Shown here in pieces: positions 16,459 to 24,209 of a DNA stretch of 64,000 bases (positions within the stretch are counted from its first letter, which is position 1; each line of letters starts with the position of its first letter). Origin of the DNA: Sphingobacteriales bacterium (lineage in GTDB: Bacteria; Bacteroidota; Bacteroidia; Chitinophagales; Chitinophagaceae). The stretch is taken from NCBI GenBank assembly GCA_024642285.1, contig JAHEBJ010000003.1:62001-126000 (forward strand), read 5' to 3'. Below the pieces are notes generated by a model that had not been told where the DNA came from, did not search any database, and saw nothing but the letters and a program-made list of their open reading frames with translations. A program made the translations under genes and the position numbers.

Positions 16459-17661
16459 TTATGCTGTACCCTTCAAGATTTTATGCCAATACAGCCAGGG
16501 CAATACTTTTGTCTTCAGCATCCACATGGTCCATCTTGGTTTTGCCTGGTTGAATGGGAATGTCATTTTTGGGGTATTGCTGTAATCAAATTCTGCAAGC
16601 ATCAGTTTGCCATATTTAGTAGGTATTGGGCATGCACTGTATCCTTCATATTTTGCTGTAATTGGTTTATTGTTGAGAAAGGCCAGCACATTTTCTGTTA
16701 CTACAGGTGCCTGTTTACGAATAGCTGCACCGGTTTTACTGGCTGGTGCACTGCTGCTGTCACCAAGTGAAAACACATTGGAGTAACGGGTATGTTGCAA
16801 CGTATGCATATCAACCTCTACATAACCATAAGGATTTTTAGGATCGGCCAACTGGCTTTTCTTTATAAAATCAGGAGCCGATTGCGGTGGAACCGCATGG
16901 CAGATATCAAAATGAAGTTCTTTTCGTTCTGCTTGTCCTGATTCATTCTTTTGTTCGTAAAATACTTTTTTATTGGCTGCGTCAATTTCTACTACATCAG
17001 CTTTATAAATTGGTTGAATATTATCTTCAGCAATTACTTTTTTCAAAGTCTCGGCGTATTCAGGAATACCAAAAATTACCCCACCGCCAGAAATATAATA
17101 GACATTGGTTTTATCCAGTATGCCTTGCTTGCGCCAGTAATCACAGGCCAGATACATAATCTTATGCGGTGCGCCGCCGCACTTTATTGGTGTTGATGGA
17201 TTAGTGAAAACTGCATTACCACCTTTAAAATTTTTAATCATCTGCCAGGTATAGGGAGCAAACTCATGCGAATAATTTGAGCTTACATTGTTTTTACCCA
17301 ATGTTTCTTTAAGGCCTTTAATCTTTTGCCAGTCTAATTGAATACCGGGGCAAATAATAAGTACATCATAAGTATACGATGTTCCCTTTTGTGTTACCAG
17401 CTTGTTTGCATCCGGAATAAATTCCATCACTGCATCCCTTACCCATGTAGTTCCTTTTGGAATATAATCTGCTTCTTTTTTTATGGTATCGTTCACATCA
17501 TAAATACCAGCCCCTACCAGAGTCCAGGCGGGTTGATAATAATGTGTTTCAGAAGGATCGAATATGGTTATTTGCAGACTTTTATCTTTTATTAAAAGCT
17601 TAGAAGCTACAGAAAGACCTGCATTTCCTCCACCAACTATAGCTATTTTTTTTGCTGACAT
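16459..17661 (-). CDS. sqr: Sulfide:quinone oxidoreductase, type II (human SQOR-like)
   Basis: 400-residue FAD-dependent oxidoreductase that oxidises sulfide to sulfane sulfur and reduces quinone at the membrane. Visible are the FAD-binding IVGGGNAGLSVAS (8-20), YYQPAWTLVGAG (41-52), the redox cysteines C161 (STPIKCGGAP) and C344 (YSACPIP), NVFSLGD (295-301, FAD), and a C-terminal amphipathic WLYWHKILKG tail for membrane docking. These features match the mitochondrial/type II subgroup rather than bacterial type I. Such enzymes use glutathione, CoA or another thiol acceptor, and the CstB-like proteins upstream would consume the persulfide. A Crp/Fnr-type operator precedes it. Confidence 0.92.
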   Translation of the reverse strand: MSAKKIAIVGGGNAGLSVASKLLIKDKSLQITIFDPSETHYYQPAWTLVGAGIYDVNDTIKKEADYIPKGTTWVRDAVMEFIPDANKLVTQKGTSYTYDVLIICPGIQLDWQKIKGLKETLGKNNVSSNYSHEFAPYTWQMIKNFKGGNAVFTNPSTPIKCGGAPHKIMYLACDYWRKQGILDKTNVYYISGGGVIFGIPEYAETLKKVIAEDNIQPIYKADVVEIDAANKKVFYEQKNESGQAERKELHFDICHAVPPQSAPDFIKKSQLADPKNPYGYVEVDMHTLQHTRYSNVFSLGDSSSAPASKTGAAIRKQAPVVTENVLAFLNNKPITAKYEGYSACPIPTKYGKLMLAEFDYSNTPKMTFPFNQAKPRWTMWMLKTKVLPWLYWHKILKGTA

Positions 17662-17683
17662 GATAAACTGTTTTTATGTATTG

Positions 17684-17727
17684 TAAATCTACAATAAACA
17701 ATTCCGCCTGTTGGTGACTTTTGTTAC
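17684..17727 (-). promoter_or_regulatory. Promoter with Crp/Fnr-type operator of sqr
   Basis: On the - strand GTAAC-AAAA-GTCAC (17727-17714) lies with its centre 36.5 bases upstream of the end of a -7-like element TAGATTTA (17691-17684). The spacing is the same as at 13623-13666. The sqr start is at 17661. Confidence 0.65.
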
Positions 17728-17859
17728 GTTATCTTCAATATTCACATGATTGTAATCATAGCAAGAGTAGCTACTGATCAGCTGCCTGATTGATCTTTTA
17801 CCAAATAAAATTTTCGCCTTGGTTTTATAGCCGCTTGAATTCTACCATGTCAACTGATA

Positions 17860-18456
17860 TTATGTCTTAATTCCTATAAATCTGACAACTTCAGCATTTC
17901 CATCATGATGCCTGCCCTCTTTGAGTTCAATCTGTTTTTTTTCCAGCAACTTTATATCCAATTCTTCAAAATCGGTTCTAAGCATTTCCGTAGTATATAA
18001 CATTGTTATATCCTGCGGTCCGCCACTTAAATTTCCAAGTTGGTTGGGATTAAACGCTTCTAACAGCATTATGCCGCCTGGTTTTAACCATTTTATTGCT
18101 TTTTGGTGAATGGCAGTTCTGATTTCCGGAGGAAAATGAGCAAAAATAAAAGCAACTATATCTGCCCCATTTTCAGGATAAGCTGCATGCATTGCGTCTG
18201 AAATGTCGTAATTTATAGATGCCACTTTTTTATTTGCTAAGGCGACAGCCTTTGTTTTTCCCGCAGTACTGTTGTCAAAAGCATGTACTTTCCATCCCAA
18301 GACTGCAGCGTAAACTGCATTTCTTCCTTCACCCTCGCAGGGCAGAATAATTTTTCCGGGATTCAAATTACTTAACTTTTCAGCAAAGAAAACATTGGGG
18401 TCTTCACCATAAACATATTCTTCGCCACCAAAACGTTCATCCCAATAATTACTCAT
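17860..18456 (-). CDS. Class I SAM-dependent methyltransferase (TehB-like)
   Basis: 198 residues. The N-terminus MSNYWDERFGGEEYVYGEDPN is typical of this small-molecule methyltransferase family. Motif I is degenerate (ILPCEGEGRNAVYAAVLG, the SAM glycine loop at about 37-54), then VHAFDNS (motif II acid) and LKPGGIMLLEAFNP (post-III) follow. Relatives methylate small thiols, tellurite or unknown substrates. It stands between sqr and the first CstB-like gene, isolated from the latter by a strong terminator at 18517-18564, so it has its own promoter. The substrate is not known; a thiol is plausible from context. Confidence 0.85.
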   Translation of the reverse strand: MSNYWDERFGGEEYVYGEDPNVFFAEKLSNLNPGKIILPCEGEGRNAVYAAVLGWKVHAFDNSTAGKTKAVALANKKVASINYDISDAMHAAYPENGADIVAFIFAHFPPEIRTAIHQKAIKWLKPGGIMLLEAFNPNQLGNLSGGPQDITMLYTTEMLRTDFEELDIKLLEKKQIELKEGRHHDGNAEVVRFIGIKT

Positions 18457-18516
18457 TTTTTATATTTTAAAAGCAAACATAATAATTGATTCGGGTTCTG
18501 TTTTATTGCATTATCT

Positions 18517-18564
18517 AATCAAATAAACAAAAGTTGCCTTTCGGCAACTTTTGTTTATTTGATT
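18517..18564 (-). terminator. Strong bidirectional intrinsic terminator
   Basis: Arms 18517-18538 and 18543-18564 are perfect 22-bp inverted repeats separated by a TTTC loop. The GC part (GTTGCC/GGCAAC) is at the tip and the flanks are A/T tracts, so the hairpin works on either strand. It lies 32 bases past the stop of the first CstB-like gene (- strand) and before the methyltransferase. Confidence 0.85.
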
Positions 18565-18596
18565 GTGAAAAAGAATCCTCATGCTTGAACAAAAAA

Positions 18597-20012
18597 TTAA
18601 GCCTTCATCAATTTACTCTGGCATACAAAATCAGTTTTAAGAACTGCAGTTTCACTTATAGCCTTAAAGCCTCCGGCTATTTCGGTAAAATTCCGGTATC
18701 CCCGTGCCTGCAAAATAGATGCTGCAATCATGCTGCGGTAGCCACCTGCACAGTGAATAAAGAAATGTTCTTCGGGATTGATATCCTTTACCCACTCATT
18801 TATCATTGCCAGAGGTTTGTTAAATGCTTCGTCCACATGCTCGGCTGCATACTCGGTATCTTTACGTACATCAATTACTAAATCTTCTTTAACATTTACC
18901 TTCGCTGCAAATTCATCGGCCGTAATCCTGTCAACAGTATCGGGTTCTTTACCGGCTGCAAGCCATGCTTCAAATCCGCCTTTCAAATGTCCCATCACAT
19001 TATCAAAACCTACACGGCTTAACCGGGTTACTGCTTCTTCTTCTTTTCCGAGGTCGGTAACCAGCAGTATCGGCTGTTTAACATCAACGATCATCGAGCC
19101 CACCCATGGTGCAAAATCGCCGTTCAATCCGATGTTGACGGATTGTGGTATAAATCCTTTGTAAAAATCTTTATTGTCTCTTGTATCCAAAATCAGGGCC
19201 TCGGTACTTTCTGCGGCCGTTTCAAATTCATCAGGCGTTAAAGCCCGCATACCATTATTTAAAATGGTTTCAAAACTTTCAATCCCTTTTTTATTCATCG
19301 CTACATTCATTCCAAAATAACCGGGAGGCGGTTGCAAACCATCGGTAACTGCTTTTACAAAAGCTTCTTTGTTTGGCTGGTTCAATGCATAATTCATCTT
19401 CTTTTGGTTGCCCAATGTATCCACGGTTTCCTTCATCATATTTTTTCCACAGGCACTACCTGCGCCATGTGCAGGATAAACAATTACATCATCGGCCAGT
19501 GGCATAATTTTATTATTGAGACTATCATATAAAATTCCAGCCAGGTCTTCCATCGTCATACTTGCAGCCTTTTGTGCCAGGTCGGGCCGTCCAACATCAC
19601 CCAGAAACAATGTATCACCGCTGAAGATGCAATGGTCTTTACCCTTTTCATCTTTCAACAAATAGGTGGTACTTTCCATTGTATGGCCAGGTGTATGCAA
19701 CACTTTTATTGTTAGTTCGCCTATTTTGAATTCTTCTCCATCTTTAGCAGAAATAAATTCAAACTCAGGGTTTGCATTTGGTCCATAAACGATGGAAGCA
19801 CCGGTTTTTCTTGCCAGATCTACATGACCCGATACAAAATCGGCATGGAAATGGGTTTCGAAAATATATTTCAGTGTGACGCCATCTTTTTGCAGCCTGT
19901 CTAAATAGGGTTGCGTTTCACGAAGCGGATCAATAATTGCTGCTTCGCCCTTACTCGTAATGTAATAAGCACCTTGTGCCAAACATCCGGTATAAATCTG
20001 TTCAATATTCAT
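18597..20012 (-). CDS. CstB-like persulfide dioxygenase-rhodanese fusion, copy 1
   Basis: 471 residues: an N-terminal metallo-beta-lactamase fold (1-250) with T-H54-F-H56-A-D58, H110 (HTPGH), D132 (SGDTLF) and H182; a central rhodanese homology domain (about 265-350); and a C-terminal rhodanese with active-site C421 (HCAGGYRS). This is the CstB/PRF layout, in which an ETHE1-like iron site oxidises thiol persulfide to sulfite and the rhodanese makes thiosulfate. The central domain has T319 where copy 2 has Cys, so it is catalytically silent. ATG 20012 (MNIEQIYTGC) aligns with copy 2; the frame opens at 20042. An operator of the sulfur regulon precedes it. Confidence 0.9.
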   Translation of the reverse strand: MNIEQIYTGCLAQGAYYITSKGEAAIIDPLRETQPYLDRLQKDGVTLKYIFETHFHADFVSGHVDLARKTGASIVYGPNANPEFEFISAKDGEEFKIGELTIKVLHTPGHTMESTTYLLKDEKGKDHCIFSGDTLFLGDVGRPDLAQKAASMTMEDLAGILYDSLNNKIMPLADDVIVYPAHGAGSACGKNMMKETVDTLGNQKKMNYALNQPNKEAFVKAVTDGLQPPPGYFGMNVAMNKKGIESFETILNNGMRALTPDEFETAAESTEALILDTRDNKDFYKGFIPQSVNIGLNGDFAPWVGSMIVDVKQPILLVTDLGKEEEAVTRLSRVGFDNVMGHLKGGFEAWLAAGKEPDTVDRITADEFAAKVNVKEDLVIDVRKDTEYAAEHVDEAFNKPLAMINEWVKDINPEEHFFIHCAGGYRSMIAASILQARGYRNFTEIAGGFKAISETAVLKTDFVCQSKLMKA

Positions 20013-20039
20013 AATCTGTAAAATTTTATTTTTGTTATG

Positions 20040-20083
20040 CAAATATCAGATCATAATCCAATAGTTTTAGTAACAAATGTTGC
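20040..20083 (-). promoter_or_regulatory. Promoter with Crp/Fnr-type operator of CstB-like copy 1
   Basis: On the - strand GCAAC-ATTT-GTTAC (20083-20070) is centred 36.5 bases upstream of the end of the -7 element GATATTTG (20047-20040). This is the same geometry as the promoters of sqr, tauE and the twelve-gene operon. Confidence 0.65.
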
Positions 20084-20135
20084 ATTTCGTAAAATCAGAA
20101 GCTTTTTTATTTGGGCCTATCTATTAAAAAACAAA

Positions 20136-20170
20136 AACCTGCCCCCGGAAAATTGTTCCGGGGTCAGGTT
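20136..20170 (-). terminator. Intrinsic terminator after CstB-like copy 2
   Basis: Arms 20136-20150 and 20156-20170 pair over 15 positions with a single C/T mismatch and a 5-base loop. The stem is GC-rich (CCCCGG core) and is flanked by A residues on the left, which are a T run on the - strand. It lies 17 bases past the stop of copy 2; T residues at 20175-20180 make it usable from the other side too. Confidence 0.82.
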
Positions 20171-20187
20171 ATGCTTTTTTGAAAATA

Positions 20188-21603
20188 TTATAACATGGTG
20201 GTGGGGCAAACATACTCCGACCGTGGTACATCCGTTGTTGCTATTTCCTTAAACCCGCCAATCACATCTGTAAAATTATCCCAACCCCGTTGTTTAAGAA
20301 TAGAAGCGGCAATCATACTGCGATAGCCACCAGCACAATGCAGGATAAATGGTTTGTTTTTTGGAAATTCAGCCAGGTGGTTATTGATTTCATTTAATGG
20401 AATGTTCACAGCATCAACTATATGTTCTGAATCGTATTCACTTTTCTTCCTTACATCAATCGTTAATTGTTTTGAAGCAATATGTATTCTGGCATATTCG
20501 GCAGCAGTAATTCTTTTTATACTATCGAGTCCTTTTCCGGCCCTTTTCCAGCTATCTATGCCGCCATTGAGATAACCAATAGTGCCATCGTAACCAACTC
20601 TCGACAAACGTATCATAGCTTCTTCTTCCTTTTCAGGATAACAAACCAATAAAATATGCTGTTTAATATCGGGAATCATTTCGCCAACCCATTGTGCAAA
20701 ATTTCCTTCCAACCCAATGTTAATACTATTTGGAATAAATCCTGAAGCAAAATCAGATGCATCACGTGTATCCAGTACCAATGCCTCTGTTTCATTGGCA
20801 ACTGCTTCAAATGCTTCGGCAGTTAATCCTTTGTGCCCCCGCTCCAAAACGGTATCCAGACTTTCGTAACCCTGTATATTCATCAATACATTCTTAGGAA
20901 AGTAGCCCGGGGGTGGGGTTAAACCCGTGAGGATTGCTTTTTTAAATTCTTCTTTAGTTAATGCGGGGTTCAACGCATAATTCACTTCTTTCTGATGACC
21001 TAGTGTATCAGTTGTTTCTTTGCTCATATTTTTTCCGCAGGCACTGCCGGCACCATGATTGGGATAAACGATCAGATCGTCACTGAGGGGCATAATTTTA
21101 TTTCGCAGGGAATCATAAAGGTGTCCTGCCAGTTTATCTTCGGTAAGATCTTCTACCACATGTTGTGCAAGATCTGGCCTGCCCACATCACCAATAAATA
21201 AAGTATCGCCAGTTATGATGCCATGTTGTTTCCCTATTTCATCTGTCAATAAATACGTTGTGCTCTCCATAGTATGGCCGGGTGTATGTATCACTTTCAC
21301 TTTATAATTTCCCACTTCAAATACCTGGTTGTCAGATGCCTTGATAATTTCGTACGCAGGGTTTGCTGTAGGGCCATACACAATTTTTGCACCGGTCTTT
21401 TTTGCCAGATCCAAATGACCGCTTACAAAATCTGCGTGGAAATGGGTAAGAAAAACATACTTGATTTTTGCCTTATCCTTTACAGCTTTATCTATGTAAG
21501 GCTGCACTTCCCTGAGCGGATCAAAAATGGCCGCTTCGCCGTTGTTCTCAATATAATATGCTGCATGAGCAATACATCCCGTATAAATTTGTTCTACTTT
21601 CAT
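20188..21603 (-). CDS. CstB-like persulfide dioxygenase-rhodanese fusion, copy 2
   Basis: 471 residues, collinear with copy 1 over the whole length (tandem duplication, diverged). The metal site is T-H54-F-H56-A-D58, H110, D133 and H183; the second His of a classic HxHxDH motif is Phe59, as in other members with a mononuclear iron site. The central rhodanese domain retains a Cys (C321 in LLVCYPEKEEE), and the C-terminal rhodanese has C423 in HCAGGYRS. So this copy may have two sulfur-relay cysteines, unlike copy 1. It has its own promoter region and terminator. Role: oxidation of thiol persulfides to sulfite/thiosulfate in the cytoplasm. Confidence 0.9.
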   Translation of the reverse strand: MKVEQIYTGCIAHAAYYIENNGEAAIFDPLREVQPYIDKAVKDKAKIKYVFLTHFHADFVSGHLDLAKKTGAKIVYGPTANPAYEIIKASDNQVFEVGNYKVKVIHTPGHTMESTTYLLTDEIGKQHGIITGDTLFIGDVGRPDLAQHVVEDLTEDKLAGHLYDSLRNKIMPLSDDLIVYPNHGAGSACGKNMSKETTDTLGHQKEVNYALNPALTKEEFKKAILTGLTPPPGYFPKNVLMNIQGYESLDTVLERGHKGLTAEAFEAVANETEALVLDTRDASDFASGFIPNSINIGLEGNFAQWVGEMIPDIKQHILLVCYPEKEEEAMIRLSRVGYDGTIGYLNGGIDSWKRAGKGLDSIKRITAAEYARIHIASKQLTIDVRKKSEYDSEHIVDAVNIPLNEINNHLAEFPKNKPFILHCAGGYRSMIAASILKQRGWDNFTDVIGGFKEIATTDVPRSEYVCPTTML

Positions 21604-21684
21604 GATGCAAGATTTTGTAATTTTAAAAATATAAATCGATTATTTTTTTCTTTGTAAAAAAAGAAAAAATAACCCTTTAAATGA

Positions 21685-21698
21685 GTTACAATTGTTAC
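21685..21698 (-). promoter_or_regulatory. Degenerate Crp/Fnr-type site upstream of CstB-like copy 2
   Basis: On the - strand GTAAC-AATT-GTAAC (21698-21685) has one good half and one mismatched half relative to GTAAC-N4-GTTAC. A -7-like TATTTTTT occurs at 21671-21664, closer than in the other four promoters, so this copy may be regulated differently. Confidence 0.4.
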
Positions 21699-21848
21699 AA
21701 TATAAAATGATTCTGATCAGTATATCACCTGATGCCGATCAGGTATTATCTCCAAAAGGCGGGTAATGAAAAGGCATGATTTTCTATAATTCATTAACAA
21801 AATCATTAAAAGGAGACTTGTTTTATTATGTGAAAGACGAAAGCCGAA

Positions 21849-22481
21849 TTACTTTTTCCGGAGATTTATAAACAGCTCAGTACCCTTTCGTTTTATAAAC
21901 GAATTGTGGCAAAGTTCAAATACTGAAGATTGAAACCATTGATTAAATAAAGGTTCGTACTGACATTTGCATCCTCCAAAAGGAGGCCCTTTGTGCTCAA
22001 ATTCACGGTCGAACAATACGCCAACGAGTTTACCCCCCGGTGCAAGTAACTTATTCATCTTTGCTGCATAGTCTTTTCGCAAAGGCGGATTGATGGCACA
22101 AAAAAAAGTTTGTTCAAGTATCAGATCATACTCCCCTTCATGCTCAAAAAAATCACCCAGAATAATATTAATACCTTGATTACCAGCAAATTTTTCTTTA
22201 AGCTGCTTGACTAATATCGGTGCAATATCAATTATCGTGATATTTGAAAATCCGTTTTGCAAAAGATATTCAGCTTCGTATGTATTTCCACAACCCGGAA
22301 TTAATATACGCAGATTTTTATCAGTAAGCTGATCGATATATGCTTTTATAGGAGGAGAAACTTCTCCCAGATCCCAACCAGTGGAATTTGCCTCGTATTG
22401 ATTGTTCCAGTATGTTTCGCCCAGCGGTAGATCGCAGGTTACTAAACAACATTTTTCCGATTCTTTTATTTCTTCATGCAT
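21849..22481 (-). CDS. TPMT-family thiol S-methyltransferase-like protein
   Basis: 210 residues with thiopurine-methyltransferase family motifs: ETYWNNQYEANSTGWDLGEVSPP (22-45), ILIPGCGNTYEAEYL (SAM motif I), DLILEQTFFCAINPPLRKDYA, GGKLVGVLFDREF and the family's GPPFGG. Bacterial TPMT-like enzymes methylate thiols, selenols, tellurite or halides. The gene follows tauE by 17 bases and is very likely cotranscribed with it under the sulfur operator. Methylation of sulfide or methanethiol as a detoxification branch is a plausible but untested role. Confidence 0.85.
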   Translation of the reverse strand: MHEEIKESEKCCLVTCDLPLGETYWNNQYEANSTGWDLGEVSPPIKAYIDQLTDKNLRILIPGCGNTYEAEYLLQNGFSNITIIDIAPILVKQLKEKFAGNQGINIILGDFFEHEGEYDLILEQTFFCAINPPLRKDYAAKMNKLLAPGGKLVGVLFDREFEHKGPPFGGCKCQYEPLFNQWFQSSVFELCHNSFIKRKGTELFINLRKK

Positions 22482-22498
22482 CTGCAGTAATAATCTGA

Positions 22499-23299
22499 TT
22501 ATTTCAAAAATAGTTCTTTAATAATTATATAGATTCCCATTATCAGCACAAACCAGCCAAAGCCCTTTTTCAGATGATTGCCATGAATTTTTTTAGATAA
22601 TAAAATGCCAATAAATATACCAGCTACGGCAAAGCCTGTAAAAACACCTAATAGTTTCCAGTCAATTACTTCACTTCCCTGTATATCACCTATAAATCCT
22701 ATCAGCGATTTAACGGCTATTATAAATAACGAAGTACCCACCGCTAATTTCATTGGCATACGTGCCAATAAAACCAAAGCCGGAATAATTAAAAAGCCGC
22801 CGCCTGCACCAACAAGCCCGGTTAATACGCCTACCACAGCCCCCTCCAGTAAAATCATCGGATAATTATAAGTGATTTTTTCATGCTCTTCCACCGCTTT
22901 ATTTTTTGATGGCTTAATCATACTATATGAAGCCAGAATCATTACAATGGCAAATAAAATCATTAATGCAATGGGCTTTGTAAATACAAAAGATCCGGTA
23001 CTAAATATTACATCTGGGATTACCGGAACCAACCAAAGTCTTGTTGCATAAACAGCCGCAATAGACGGTATTCCAAATATCAACACTGTTTTAAAATCTA
23101 CTTTTTTTTGCAGGGCACTTTGCACACCTCCAACAAGCGCTGTAGAACCAACAATAAATAAAGAATAGGCCGTTGCCAATACCGGATTAACGCCCATTAC
23201 GTAAACCAGGATAGGTACTGTTAAGATCGAGCCTCCACTTCCAATTAACCCAAGCGAAACGCCAACTAACATTGCCAATAAATAACCTAGAATCTCCAT
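22499..23299 (-). CDS. TauE/SafE family sulfite/organosulfonate exporter
   Basis: 266 residues, eight predicted membrane segments in two repeats. The family glycine motifs are GxxLGLIGSGGSILTVPILVY (near 13-33) and GLVGAGGGFLIIPALVLL (near 159-178). TauE/SafE proteins export sulfite or sulfoacetate. Given the CstB-like enzymes, which release sulfite, export of sulfite fits. It heads a two-gene unit with the TPMT-like gene and has an operator-promoter of the regulon at 23322-23365. Confidence 0.9.
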   Translation of the reverse strand: MEILGYLLAMLVGVSLGLIGSGGSILTVPILVYVMGVNPVLATAYSLFIVGSTALVGGVQSALQKKVDFKTVLIFGIPSIAAVYATRLWLVPVIPDVIFSTGSFVFTKPIALMILFAIVMILASYSMIKPSKNKAVEEHEKITYNYPMILLEGAVVGVLTGLVGAGGGFLIIPALVLLARMPMKLAVGTSLFIIAVKSLIGFIGDIQGSEVIDWKLLGVFTGFAVAGIFIGILLSKKIHGNHLKKGFGWFVLIMGIYIIIKELFLK

Positions 23300-23321
23300 A
23301 ATAAAAAAATTTAAGTGTGTG

Positions 23322-23365
23322 CAAAGATGAGCTTATAAATATAAAGACTGTGTGACAATAGTTAC
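23322..23365 (-). promoter_or_regulatory. Promoter with Crp/Fnr-type operator of tauE-TPMT unit
   Basis: On the - strand GTAAC-TATT-GTCAC (23365-23352) is centred 36.5 bases upstream of the end of the -7 element CATCTTTG (23329-23322), matching the other three strong sites exactly. A further GTAAC-like half (AGTAACACC on the + strand, 23371-23379) is adjacent. tauE starts at 23299. Confidence 0.7.
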
Positions 23366-23380
23366 AGTAGCAGTAACACC

Positions 23381-24055
23381 CTATTTTTGCGACCTGCCTT
23401 TATAGCGGTTATATATCCCGATTGCATAAGCCAGCATTAATGGTATAGTAAGGAAAACAGAGATTAGGGTTAAAAACATCAAAACAGTATACGCTTCATC
23501 ATGAACATTAGGTTCGCTGAAACCGCCCATAATATTAAAAACAACACGATGCAGATTCAGTGCCGTGAGACTGGCAATGATCAGGCAAATTGGCATCAGT
23601 GTTATGGTTAAAATATTGGGCAACCCTAATTTGGTAAAATGCTTCAGAAAATAATACAGCAAGCAAAGTCGCCAGCTTGCAACTATTATAAGAAACCACA
23701 TATTCATAGTTGTTGCAGTAGCAATATTTACAAATTTCTCAACAGGTATTGCATATAAAATTGCCGGAAAAGAAGTTAAGCTGATAAAAGTGACGACAGT
23801 AAAATAGTTCCAGTTTTCAACAAAGAACGGTTTTACAATCAGCCATATGAAAGCGGCCAATACAAATATGTAAATGACAGAGCCCAAGCCGAGATGCTGC
23901 AGCAGGCTTGCACCTTCATCATCCCAATAACGCCCCATGCCAACTATCCAGGTACCGATAAATCCGGCGATGAAATGTTTTAGCCCGAACTGAAGCATTT
24001 CATCCCGGGTTAACTTAAAGCTCAAGAGCCTGATTATGGATTTAAAGAGACTCAT
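23381..24055 (-). CDS. Polytopic membrane protein of unknown function
   Basis: 224 residues with about six hydrophobic helices and short loops. The N-terminus (MSLFKSIIRLLSFKLTRDEMLQFGLKHFIAGF) is amphipathic and basic. Noted motifs are GTWIVGMGRYWDDEG between the first helices and a final basic RYKGRSQK. I do not recognise a family. It lies just upstream of the tauE operator but is a separate unit; its product may be unrelated to sulfur. Its last codons end 15 bases before the tauE operator. Confidence 0.65.
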   Translation of the reverse strand: MSLFKSIIRLLSFKLTRDEMLQFGLKHFIAGFIGTWIVGMGRYWDDEGASLLQHLGLGSVIYIFVLAAFIWLIVKPFFVENWNYFTVVTFISLTSFPAILYAIPVEKFVNIATATTMNMWFLIIVASWRLCLLYYFLKHFTKLGLPNILTITLMPICLIIASLTALNLHRVVFNIMGGFSEPNVHDEAYTVLMFLTLISVFLTIPLMLAYAIGIYNRYKGRSQK

Positions 24056-24090
24056 AACTGGTGTAAGTTATTATTTATCTTAAATAAAAA

Positions 24091-24112
24091 GCTCCTTAAA
24101 ATATTAAGGAGC
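24091..24112 (-). terminator. Terminator of the marC-tRNA-Arg transcript
   Basis: GCTCCTTAA (24091-24099) and TTAAGGAGC (24104-24112) form a perfect 9-bp stem with an AATA loop. On the - strand the stem is followed by TTTTTATTTAAG. It lies 18 bases past the 3' end of the tRNA. Confidence 0.82.
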
Positions 24113-24130
24113 TTATACGTTTATTTTTTG

Positions 24131-24202
24131 TGGCCTCGCCAAGAATCGAACTTGGATCTGGAGCTTCGGAAACTCTTATACTATCCATTGTACTACGAGG
24201 CC
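24131..24202 (-). tRNA. tRNA-Arg (anticodon CCG)
   Basis: Read on the - strand, the 72-base sequence folds as a cloverleaf. The acceptor stem is GGCCTCG/CGAGGCC, the D arm GTAC/GTAT, the anticodon loop TTCCGAA with CCG at positions 34-36 preceded by T33, and the T arm CCAAG-TTCGATT-CTTGG. The discriminator base is A, and CCA is not encoded. The anticodon stem has one A/C mismatch at its base. It decodes CGG. It starts 7 bases after the marC stop codon, suggesting cotranscription. Confidence 0.93.
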
Positions 24203-24209
24203 ATTTATT

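Noticed and set aside
18534-19164. + strand frames opposite CstB-like copy 1
   Set aside because: The first starts within the terminator hairpin, and both are antisense to a strongly supported gene.
21727-21744. ACCTGAT-GCCG-ATCAGGT hairpin as a terminator after the TPMT-like gene
   Set aside because: It is over 100 bases past the stop codon and no T run follows on either strand.
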